From contig OZ024869.1 in assembly GCA_964017185.1 (NCBI GenBank), positions 53,470,761-53,534,760 of the forward strand: DNA of 64,000 nt, in the 5' to 3' direction. The position numbers and the translations under genes are program-made. The DNA comes from Rugalucina vietnamica. Lineage: Eukaryota > Mollusca > Bivalvia > Lucinida > Lucinidae. This document shows positions 54,844-64,000 of the stretch, piece after piece; position 1 is the first letter of the stretch; each line of letters begins with the position of its first letter. The notes under the pieces are model-generated. The model saw only the letters and a program-made list of their open reading frames with translations, ran no database searches and had not been told where the DNA came from.

Positions 54844-55820
54844 CTGCTCTCACATATACCGAAATTCCCTTGCGAATGCCCTTCCGAATGCAATTTTGAG
54901 CAAATTCGCATTTATCGCTAGAAATTTGGAAGCATTCGGTAGCATTTGTTTAAGCACTCGGAAGCATTCAGTGAAAATCTCGAGTCGTTGCGAAAATTTG
55001 GAACATGCTCCTAAAATTCGCAAGGAAATCATATTCTTAACATATTCGTAAAGAATTCGTAAACAATTCGGATTGATTGCAAGACATTTGTAACACTCGC
55101 AAGCCATTTGCAAGGATTCTGCAGCATTAAATTCTATTGAGTTTTGATGTCCGTAAAGAATCACTAGTGAATCGCAAAATTTTCACATTCAAGACTCAGT
55201 TTTTAGCATAGTTTATTTATTCTGGCCCTATCCTTCAAGTAAAGACCACTATTTATGGTGTTTGGATTTAATCTATCCATCAAAGTATGACAGACTAACT
55301 AAAGTCCCGTGAAATTTTCATTGGCCCAGTAAAATTATCTTTTTTATTGTGTAAATCGCAATTTGAGAGAAACAACAAAGTGGTGTGTGTTTCAAGAGTA
55401 GACTTGGACCAATAATGACATATTTTTCCATGCCCCATGGCATTGTGGGTGAATTCGTTTTACACTGATATTATTGGCTACAATGTTTGCGAATGAGTAA
55501 AAAATCAAAAGAATTCGGCAAGCATTTGTTACACATTCGCTTCATTTGTAAGGTGTTTGCAAGACGTTCGTATTATTTGTAACGGCATTTGTAAGAGTTC
55601 GGAACATTCGTAAGGCATTTTCAAGAATTCGGTAGTGAGCATGGCAATCAATCGCAACATTCTTAAAAAATTTGTAAGGATCCGCAAGCATTCTTAACGC
55701 TTTCGCAAAGACATCGTTTTGTGCAAGCCCCGCCCCGTCCATTCGCATCATATTCGGTAATTTCAGCGCGAATTTCAAATTTTAGGATTCGCAAGGGATA
55801 TTCGGTATATGTGAGAGCAG
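54844..55820. mobile_element. Unclassified DNA element, 977 bp, with subterminal CATTCG arrays
   Basis: Terminal inverted repeats of about 34 bp (CTGCTCTCACATATACCGAA ... CCCTTGCGAAT). Both end regions (about 54870-55160 and 55480-55790) are packed with variants of AATTCGCAAG and GCATTCG in both orientations; the middle lacks them. No transposase and no clear target duplication. Confidence 0.8.
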
Positions 55821-57106
55821 CATGAGAGACACGAGTCTTTTTCTTGTAGATATGAACATACTTCTAAGTTTACGGAGTTTCCGACGTTGCGTTTTTTATA
55901 TCCTTGAATGTACATTTACAAGAAAAATACGCTGCTTGTTCATTATATTTTATGTTTTTGATGTCATTTGAAAGGTAAATGAATAAAGCAATAAACAAGA
56001 TTTTTAAATTCAATTCCATGCATGTATTTTAAGGCTACAACCTTTACTTTTCGGACACTTTTTAATCAACGTCACCACAATGGGAAAGTGGCTTTTACAA
56101 AATTTCCTTCAACTTTAAACTATTGAAGGTGAAAAATGCAATGTTGAAACTTCACCAAATAAACTTTGTTTATTGCTTTATTCATTTAACTTTCAAATGA
56201 CACAAAAATCATGAATATATGTTGACTACAAGAGGCAGGGTAATTTCTCTTGTAAACATGAAAATACCTTGAACGAACAATTATGTCCATTGACTGTACA
56301 TATCTTTTCCGAGTAAACAAACAAAAACAATCTTTAAATATTTTGTACGTTAAGAATCATCTTCTTAACAGTATTTTGATTATTTGGCCCCTTTGGGAAT
56401 ATGAGTCTTTGATTTAGACTACACAGATGTAAATTCTTGAAATTGCAGCAATAATGTCTGGCTTTCGCTGCCAGTTTTGTAAAGGGTCACTGATGGGGGT
56501 TCATTACCCGAAATTGTACAATATGGCCCATCTTCTTGCTTTAAATGTTTTACTGCTTCCAAAGGATCTAACAATTATTATTATTTAAAGGGAAACAACT
56601 TTAAATGACAATACAAATGAGAAGTCGGAAGGAAAAAGTCCGAAAAAAAAAAAAGATTTATGTTTAACCCAAAACCCAAATAAACACGCAAACGCCTTAT
56701 TATGGCGTGAATTGATTATTTGGAAACGGTAACGTCAACTTTAGAACGTCATTTCTCGTTACGACGTCGTCCACCCAACTCGTACCTTTTTGCGCGACGG
56801 GTCACATATAGAAAACCTGGGGTTTGCAAGGGTGTATCTAATGTTCTTATTTTTGATCCAAAATATACATTGTGGGTACTTCTAACTTCTTGTGGGTAAC
56901 AATGTATGTTTTGAGCGAAAAGCCGCTGGATCAGGAGTGAACGCAACATGCTTTGACCTTTGTTTTGTATGTTTCTGTTACATGTTTGTCACAGTGCTTG
57001 TCAAACGCTGCGGACGGCGGACGGTCAATTACTGTGACACCGGTGTAAAGTAGTTTCGCTACAAACTTTTGATGGATGCGAACACACCCATTAAGAATTT
57101 ATTTTT
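55821..57106. other. Intergenic, one diverged repeat
   Basis: 56452-56582 resembles 48483-48612 (GTCTGGCTTTC, GGGTTCATTAC.CGAAATTG). Nothing else recognised. Confidence 0.5.
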
Positions 57107-57620
57107 TTAGCTCATCTGAGCCGAAGGCTCACAAGGTGAGCTTAGAGGATGGCGTCCGTCCGTCGTCGTCCACAATTTCACGGATCTTCTTCTCTGAAAC
57201 CGATCAAGTTGAAATTTTATGTGGAACCTCCTTGGGTAGTGGCATTGAAATTTTGTACGCGATATCTTGGTCACACGACTAAGATGGCCGCCACGCCCGG
57301 CATATATGCTAAATAACCCCTTCACAAATCTTCTCCAGAACCATTGGGCCGATATCCACGAAACTTGGTATGTAACATCGGGGACTCCAGTCCATGATGA
57401 CTCTGGGATGACCTTGGCATATTTTACAGAAAGTTCAATTTTGGAAACATAGGTTTGTAATACATGGGAAAAGGCGAAAACAATGGATGTTGCACTCTTA
57501 GACTTGAAAGTTGCTAGATCCAGACAACTAATGGAGTTTACGGCAAGATCAATTTTGGAAACTGGCTTAGTGAAAACAATGGAATTTTCGAAACTATTGC
57601 AGGCTGATACCTAAAACAAT
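57107..57620 (-). mobile_element. Family B repeat, 5'-truncated
   Basis: On the minus strand it ends with the CCTTCGG hairpin and CTAA at 57107; GACG-type run near 57155. Second-subfamily core blocks follow, then the sequence decays near 57620. Confidence 0.8.
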
Positions 57621-58881
57621 ATGGACCTATTTCATTAGAATATCTTCACCATAGACATGATGTTCATGCCAATAGTTCCCGAAACCTACATGAAAGAGGT
57701 ATGTAAGAGAAGCAGGACATAAATAAGTAACAAAGTCTGCATCTTGTAAAGCTAGAATGACCATCTATCCAACAATCCATGTAATTCTGGTACCGTTGTA
57801 ACCGGCGTTACTTTTTCTATTTACTATAAAATTCTTCATGTGCAGTTTTGGAGAAAAATATCAAAAACGATGAAAACGTCCCATAATCTTGCCTAAATAT
57901 TCATTGCAAAATGCTTATATATTTTGTGCGTATTTTCGGCGAAAATACGAACCATTTCTGTAGAAGCTTGGGCCGAACCTTGTTTATCAACTTCGGATCG
58001 AATGTTTTTAAGAAATTATACAAAAACAGCTTTTCATTCAAGCAGAAAAGTCAAGTTATTTATCCACCGGACGCGCTTTTTGCTTCATCACAAACATTTC
58101 ATGTCCATCAACATTTTGTAGCGAAAGTACCTTATACCGGTGTTACGGTAACTGGGCAGGACTATTATATTTTATAAATGGATACATATTGATAGTGTAC
58201 ATCGAACAAGCCAGAAAACTATCAATCTAAGGAAGTTCAATTTTCACCCCATTTTCTGCAAGTTTTCTGAAAATTTTAGTCGTCAGTAAAATAGGGGGGA
58301 GGGCTTAGTAAACAAAGATTGCCCGTATCCAAATTAAATGCACTGATTCAAATGGCACATTTTACTTGAGACCAACAGTATACGTAAACAGTCTTCTGTG
58401 TCAGTGTGTGCTTGTTTCAAATGTTGGGCGGTTTTATGAAATGGGGTCTTCGATAATAATGGTGATTTTCAAGTTGTAAAGGAAGAATAGCAAGACTTGA
58501 TGACTAACTCTTTACAAGCATGGTAGCTATCCACAGCTAGCAACAACTAAAAACGTTGGTACAGCCGGTATGAATGCAGCTTTGCATACTAGTCATTGGT
58601 AACCACGCCCCCAGTCCGTCGAGAGGCTGGTGAATAGCCGTGAAAATTAGCGGGAATGCCATTGACATGACAAATGATTTGATGGTGCAGAACTCAGTCT
58701 CCGCGGTTAGTTGCATTATATTTGCAAAAACAGCAGTACGTACTATGCCTTAAAAACAGAACAGCTTGTAGAAAAAAAATGTTATCAAATGGGTGTCCCA
58801 GCAGTGCAGAGCTTTTAGCAGTAGTTTGCTGGGTGAAACGCCAAAGTTACCGCTATATCACTGGGACTGATGGAAATGGTT
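57621..58881. other. Intergenic, nothing recognised
   Basis: No exon or classified repeat seen. GTAACCGGCGTTAC (57797) and ACCGGTGTTACGGTAAC (58136) could be remnants of an inverted-repeat element. Confidence 0.4.
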
Positions 58882-60689
58882 ATTTATTTATTTTTATTTA
58901 TTTATTTACACAATATTTAAAGAGGGTGGCACAAATTAGCTAATAAGCTATTCTACCTTGTGGCCCTCTGTAACAAAATATACATATATATACATAATAA
59001 ATCACAGCATGCAAGTGGACATTCAATGACACAAAATATAGATATATACGAGTTAAAACGGATAAACTCTTGAAATTCGGATATTTTAAACCTATAAAAC
59101 ATTATTCAAACTGAGCGTATAAAACATTAAAATAGTTATATTACTAACTATTAAAGTAAAAAAAAATAATATAAGATTATAAAGATACAATATATAGAAT
59201 TTCAATGAACACAAATCATTTAAATAGAAATCATAGTAATTAAAACGCTGGTGCATCAGGAATGTGGCGGAAACCAATGTCCAGGATTCCCTCAGCACCA
59301 AAATCTATGAGATTTAAGAATTAAATAACTGAAGTAATATTATAAAATGTAAAATACCATGCGAGATTAAAACTGCAGAAAGTTTTTAATATTTGTCTTG
59401 AAAGACCTCAAGGAACCAGCTTTCTTAATGTTTTGAGGAAGCGTTTCATAGTTTTGTCGCTGAGTAGGAAAAGGATCCGCTATATAAAGCTGTATTTGCT
59501 TTTGGTACATAAAGGGAACCATTGTTAGATGATCTTAGGTTTAACGCGTGCATTTCAGACATCGGTTTTAGTAGGTTTGAAATATATTCTGGTGTCATGT
59601 GATTTAACGCTCGACAAGTCAACACGGCCTTATTATATTCTATTCTTTTTGGGACCGATAGCGGAACATATGCTCAGAGGAAGTAGTGAATTCTGCGTGC
59701 AATATAATGCGCGCTGCGCGCTTTTGTAGTTTCGATATGCGATTTATGTGCGTATCCGCAGCTGAACCCCATGCAATTGAGCCATAATCTGTGTATGGTT
59801 GAATATATCCTTGATAGAAAAGTTTCTGTATTTCTGTAGGGACATAGTCGGATAACTGTCTAAGAAGCGATATCTTGTAGGAGATGATTGAGCAAAGGTG
59901 GTCTAGATGAGATGACCAGTTCAGGTTTTTGTCAATATAAATTCCGAGGATTTTCTGTTTGGAAACATTTTCAATACATGTGTTTGCAATTTTTATGTTG
60001 ATCTTCTGGGACATATTTAGACGTTACCTTGTTCCTAAAAGCATGCAAGTGGTCTTACCGAAGTGAACTTGCATCTTGTTAGGTTTACTCCAGTTAACTG
60101 CTTTATTAAAATCATGGGTTATATCTTCTTCAATGTTGTCAGCATTTTCATCATTATTATGGACTGTCGCATCATCAGCATACAGATCACAAAGACACCG
60201 GTCAAAATGAAGCGGCAGATCGTTGATGTATAGTAGAAATAGAGTGGGTCCTAAGACAACCCTGGGGAACGCCAGTGGGAACATCTGTGAACTCAGATAG
60301 GCCCTTGTCACTTTCGATTGCTTGCTGACGATGTTTTAGATATGAACTGAACCATCTGATCGCGGGTTGACTAAACTTATACAGCGAAAGTTTTCTTATG
60401 AGAATGGAATGATCAACAAGATCAAATGCCTTTCGGAAATCTAAAAATAAGGCACCAGCCAAATCACCGGAGCCAAGAATCAATTAATTTAATGAGAGCA
60501 CTTTGGCAACTGTGTTTCTGTCGGAAACCTGATTGACCTTCGTGTAGCAGTTTATATTTATTAAGATATCCCATTAAATATTTGTTTATATGTTTTTCGA
60601 AAATTTTAGACACTGTCGGTAGGATCGATATAGGTCTATAGTTGCTGAGATCGGTACTATCATTGTTTAAAATAACAGCTACGGAGGTA

Positions 60690-61048
60690 AAATATATATA
60701 TTATGTAATAAATGTTCACGATATGAATATATATCCACAGAATGAATAAACATAAATATATATGCAAAATATATCCACAATATGAATAAATATGAACATA
60801 AAATAAATATACAAAATATATCCACAATATGAATAAATAACCACGATATGAATATATATCCACAGTATGAATAAACATTAATATACATGTATACAAAATA
60901 TATCCACAATATGAATAAATAACCACGATATGAATATATATCCACAGAATGAATAAACATAAATATATATACAAAATATATCCACAATATGAATAAATAT
61001 CCATGATATGAATACATATCCACAATATGAATAAATATTCACAATAAA
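60690..61048. repeat. AT-rich minisatellite inside the LINE
   Basis: Compound repeat of about 68 bp built from AATATATCCACAATATGAAT and related words (TATCCACAGAATGAATAAAC). It interrupts the LINE between endonuclease and reverse transcriptase. Open frames in it are a by-product. Confidence 0.88.
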
Positions 61049-61504
61049 CTAAAGTTAACAAAACTACTTAGGGATGTTTTTCAAGGTTTTATATTAAATC
61101 TGTTGTGTAAATCTCTCTATACTATCAAGTTTTCAGGTGTTTTGGTGATGGCATTGTCATCTCAACACCATGTGAGAAGTTGTTTAAGAAGTTTCTGAAA
61201 TGATTTCTGTGCTTGGTGATCATTCAATGAATATAAAATTTGGTTTCTTTGATATAATAGGAGTCTTATTTTAAGTTTATCATTTACAACACAAAGAATC
61301 AATCAGCCACCTGGGAGAGTAATTCTTCTTTACCCTGAAAATCTGTGAAGGACTTATCACACTTCCATTGTTAACCTATCACCAATGAAGATCTTACCCA
61401 AGATATGGGAACACATCTATATGATTGTCTAAATAGTTTGGAAAGAATGTTAGAAGGCTATCAAGAGCTTAGCAATGAGGTATTGAAAAAGTTTGGGGAT
61501 ATGT
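61049..61504. other. Foreign or decayed segment within the LINE
   Basis: No reverse transcriptase motif is seen here although the N-terminal RT part should lie here; replaced or eroded. Confidence 0.5.
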
Positions 61505-62273
61505 TCAGTGTAATGGGTGTAAGTTTGTGGGCAATATCTTCCGACTGGTAATACGCTGATTATTAATGGTGATTTCGTTAGGTAAAGTTTTACCAGAAGT
61601 TTTTGCGTCGCCATTTACTGCGCGAAGGTGTGTCCAGATACGTTTAGTGTCTTTTGACTTAGTTATGGATTCAGTGAAATATGTACGTTTAGCTGTACGA
61701 ATAAGATGTCTAACTTTATTACGGTATTTCCTATAGTCTTCCCACTGCTTTAAACGCTTGCAATTATCCCGAAGTCTTTGGTTCAGAGAAATTTCTGGCG
61801 TAAACCAGTCAGAAAGGCGTTTGGCTTTGACCCGTCTAGTTTTTATAGGAGCATGTTTATTTAAGTGCTTAGTAATAGTTGCCGACCAAACGGCTAGATC
61901 AGCGTCGACGGTATTTATGTAACTAGTTTCGAAGGTGTTAAGATCACTAGCGAGATCAGCAAGAAACTTGGTCTCATCAAAATGCTTATAACTCCGGAAA
62001 GAATTCAGTGTATGCATGTTTTTGATTAATTTGTGATTTACTTTTCGCGAGAGACAGACTGGGAAATGGTCACTTATTGATAGCTTAGATACATAGCAGT
62101 TGGAGATATTTTCCGGGTTAGACACGTAAATGTGATCAATAATAGTCGCAGTCGTCTCTGTGACTCGCGTAGGTTCCGTAACTATTTGGGAGAGGTCAAA
62201 CAGTTGTATCAATTGGAGCCATTTATTATTGGTGCACGGATTAAGATCAATGTTGAAGTCTCCCATCAAAATT

Positions 62274-62508
62274 GAGCCGCGACGCGAGAAAACCGGTCTT
62301 CGGGGTTTCCGACCAGGTCTGACATAAATCGGCCTGTACACTTCCAGAAGCAGGCTAGAAGCTTGAAATTTCGGATTTAAGAAGAACAGAAATTGTACTA
62401 TCCGTGTAGCGAAAACAAAGGCGCTGATCAGCTTCGCGGTTACCGCGAAGCTGATCTGCGCCTTTGTTTTCGCCTAGGCAAAAATCCCGTTTTCTCACGA
62501 TGCGGCTC
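62274..62508 (+). mobile_element. Family A palindromic MITE, copy 15, inside LINE endonuclease
   Basis: GAGCCGCGACGCG...ATGCGGCTC, 235 bp, flanked by AATT (62270-62273, 62509-62512). Removing the MITE and one AATT joins the endonuclease frame across the site, which fixes the element's boundaries. Confidence 0.96.
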
Positions 62509-63233
62509 AATTAATTCAAGGCCCATCGTGTCCGCTATGGAAAGCTCTTCCTCAAAGAGATCAACCCAGTTGCATTTTTCACTGGGTGGGCGATATGCTG
62601 AACATATTAGGACAGGTTTACTATTCGGCAGTTCAATTTCCATCCAGATGGTTTCAATTTTTGAAATTTCAAGATCAGGTCTACGTTTGCATGTCAAAGT
62701 GTTCCTGAAATACAGTATGATGCCACCGCCGCTTTTGTCCTGAGTCTCAGCTCTATCTTTTCGACAAAAGTCAAATCCATCAATCGCTACCTGGCTGTCT
62801 AGAACAGATTGATTCATAAATGTTTCAAAGAAACCAAATATGTCTGGACCATTTTCATTGGCCATGATTAGACGGACCTTGTCAGTTTTGGGAGGAAGAT
62901 GATGAACATTAAGATTGCAGATATGCAATCCTTTTGTAGAGAAGATTAAATCATCATCTCTCATTGGCGTGTGTAGAAAAGCAAGTAGGATTATTGGACG
63001 ACAGATACAGATTTCTGTTATATGTAGGTTGGCTAACGAGGCTATCATTATCAATGGAAGAGTCACTGGTGTGTCGGGATTCTTCCAGATCAGTATTGTT
63101 GACATTGACTGGTTGGTTTACGTGATTGAGTGATTGAATAGGGTGTGTTTCGACTGGCGAAAAACGTTTTATACGCCCGGCGACTTCCTATCGGGGAGAA
63201 TGAGCCGGAACACCAGCGGTTCTTCCATTGTAC

Positions 63234-63600
63234 TGTGACGGGATAGCCTCCCTTGGAAAAATACGTTGGTGTAACGTATTAGCGGCATAATGAGTGCTTG
63301 TAATATGCAAATTTCAAACTCGAAACTTTGTGAATCGAGTACGTGTAGAGTATATAGCGCAGTAAACCACCCTTGGTGGATGAGCATGCTTTTCCACTGA
63401 CGGGGTTTGCTGTGGCTCGGCTTGGTTACATGTTACATTTGGTGGCGGCAGCGGTGGGGTTGCCTTACCCATGTAGTCCCCAGGCCAAGACTTGGGACGA
63501 GTCTTCTCGGAGGGGAAGTAATGTGGCGGGATAGCCTCCCTTGGAAAAATACGTTGGTGTAACGTATTAGCGGCATAATGAGTGCTTGTAATATGCAAAT
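63234..63600 (+). mobile_element. TRIM-like LTR element, 3' LTR truncated
   Basis: LTR 1 63234-63437 (TGTGACGGG...TGTTACA, 204 bp). The internal part is only 84 bp: a putative primer-binding region TTTGGTGGCGGCAGCGG at 63438 and a purine tract GGAGGGGAAG at 63509-63518. LTR 2 begins at 63522 and matches the first 78 bp of LTR 1 with one mismatch, then stops at about 63600. No gag or pol. Confidence 0.8.
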
Positions 63601-64000
63601 TCATACAATAACTTATATTCCCTCACTTATTGACCACCGCAAACACGTTTTCAAGCGATTAAACCTATTTTTACCACGTGCGACTTCAAACAAACCGTGG
63701 TAATTAAGTCATCAATAATGGGGTCACAATTTGGCCACGACATGTGTAAACGAATCAACAGACGATAAACTACTTGCCAAATACGTAACCCGCCGAAGTC
63801 TCTTTCGGAAGCTACTGTACAGTGAACGTGAATATTCGCACGCATTTTCTTAGTAAAATAGCAACGTACTTTTCAACAAATTTACGCCTTTGACGTTTGT
63901 CTGTCTGTTATTTCAGGTCTGAAGAGTTTTTGTTTACGGCTACATGGCTCCTTCTTCCCCGTGGAGCAGATACACGATTTAGTGTGATATGCCACATTTT
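63601..64000. other. End of window, nothing recognised
   Basis: No exon, repeat or RNA gene recognised. Confidence 0.4.

Larger units (their letters stand above)
58882..63110 (-). pseudogene. Decayed LINE with endonuclease and reverse transcriptase
   Basis: Minus-strand non-LTR retrotransposon. Endonuclease: GLHICNLNVHHLPPKTDKVR, DIFGFFETF, GGGIILYFRN, then MGDFNIDLNP and SDHFPV. Reverse transcriptase: LSNYRPISILPTVSKIFEKH, GQSGFRQKHS, ALFLDFRKAFDLVDH, TGVPQG, GPTLFLLYINDL and the catalytic YADD (60168-60180), followed by KILGIYIDKNLNW. The 3' end is a TTTA repeat (58882-58912). Defects: a MITE in the endonuclease, a frameshift at about 60262, stops near 60480, and ~850 bp of foreign sequence in place of the N-terminal reverse transcriptase part. 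The motifs suggest the Jockey/CR1/L2-like group rather than L1; the clade is uncertain. Confidence 0.9.

Noticed and set aside
54850-55164. 104-codon open frame on the minus strand
   Set aside because: It lies in the subterminal CATTCG array of a DNA element; no family resemblance.
60660-61061. 133-codon open frame rich in Tyr, Ile and Cys
   Set aside because: It lies wholly inside an AT-rich minisatellite with no stop in its period.

Overview
The window looks like nuclear DNA of a bivalve mollusc, probably a heterodont clam. The evidence is split genes with GT-AG introns, a sperm-type protamine-like H1 (PL-I type) protein with long KRSKSR-type repeats, and a dense load of short interspersed elements. 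These include 'pearl'-like elements with tandem cores and a 3' hairpin, which are familiar from bivalves. The species cannot be named from the sequence alone.

Three host genes are supported. (1) Plus strand, 6-9341: the 3' part of a macro-domain ADP-ribosyltransferase gene. Seven phase-consistent exons encode 650 residues: the end of one macro domain, an acidic linker with a ubiquitin-interacting-type motif, a second complete macro domain, and a C-terminal PARP catalytic domain with an apparent H-Y-E triad. (2) Minus strand, 25386-15911: replication factor C subunit 3 (RFC3). Seven exons cover everything except about 29 N-terminal residues, and a broken duplicate of one exon lies inside. (3) Plus strand, 42890-44146: an intronless sperm protamine-like H1 gene with a TATA box, a histone-type cap site and a canonical replication-dependent histone 3' stem-loop.

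The rest is mostly transposable elements, often nested. Family A is a ~235 bp palindromic MITE with GAGCCGC termini and 4-bp A/T-only target duplications (15 copies). Family B is a 1-3 kb repeat that starts CCAGAGG, has ~456 bp tandem cores and a GACG microsatellite, and ends in a GAGCC hairpin plus GAGCTAA. Around 25.8-32.5 kb a family B element was split by a LINE with a poly(A) tail and a 15-bp target duplication, and that LINE was later split by a second family B element. At 58.9-63.1 kb a decayed LINE carries a family A MITE in its endonuclease region; removing it with one AATT copy restores the frame.

Other elements have visible termini: a hAT-like element (8-bp duplication), a CAGGCTG-ended element (6-bp duplication, empty site present next door), a Harbinger-like MITE, two TA-flanked MITEs, a TRIM-like LTR element, an 8.2 kb unit bounded by long inverted arms, and several fold-backs. 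A 2.69 kb segment (33.1-38.5 kb) is tandemly duplicated and nearly identical.

Layout: 0-9.4 kb macro-PARP gene; 9.4-15.9 kb repeats; 15.9-25.4 kb RFC3; 25.8-32.5 kb nested repeats; 33.1-38.5 kb tandem duplication; 38.0-39.5 kb family B; 42.8-44.2 kb protamine-like gene; 44.4-52.5 kb inverted-arm unit; 54.8-55.8 kb unclassified transposon; 58.9-63.1 kb decayed LINE; 63.2-63.6 kb TRIM-like element. The three genes share no operon-like logic.
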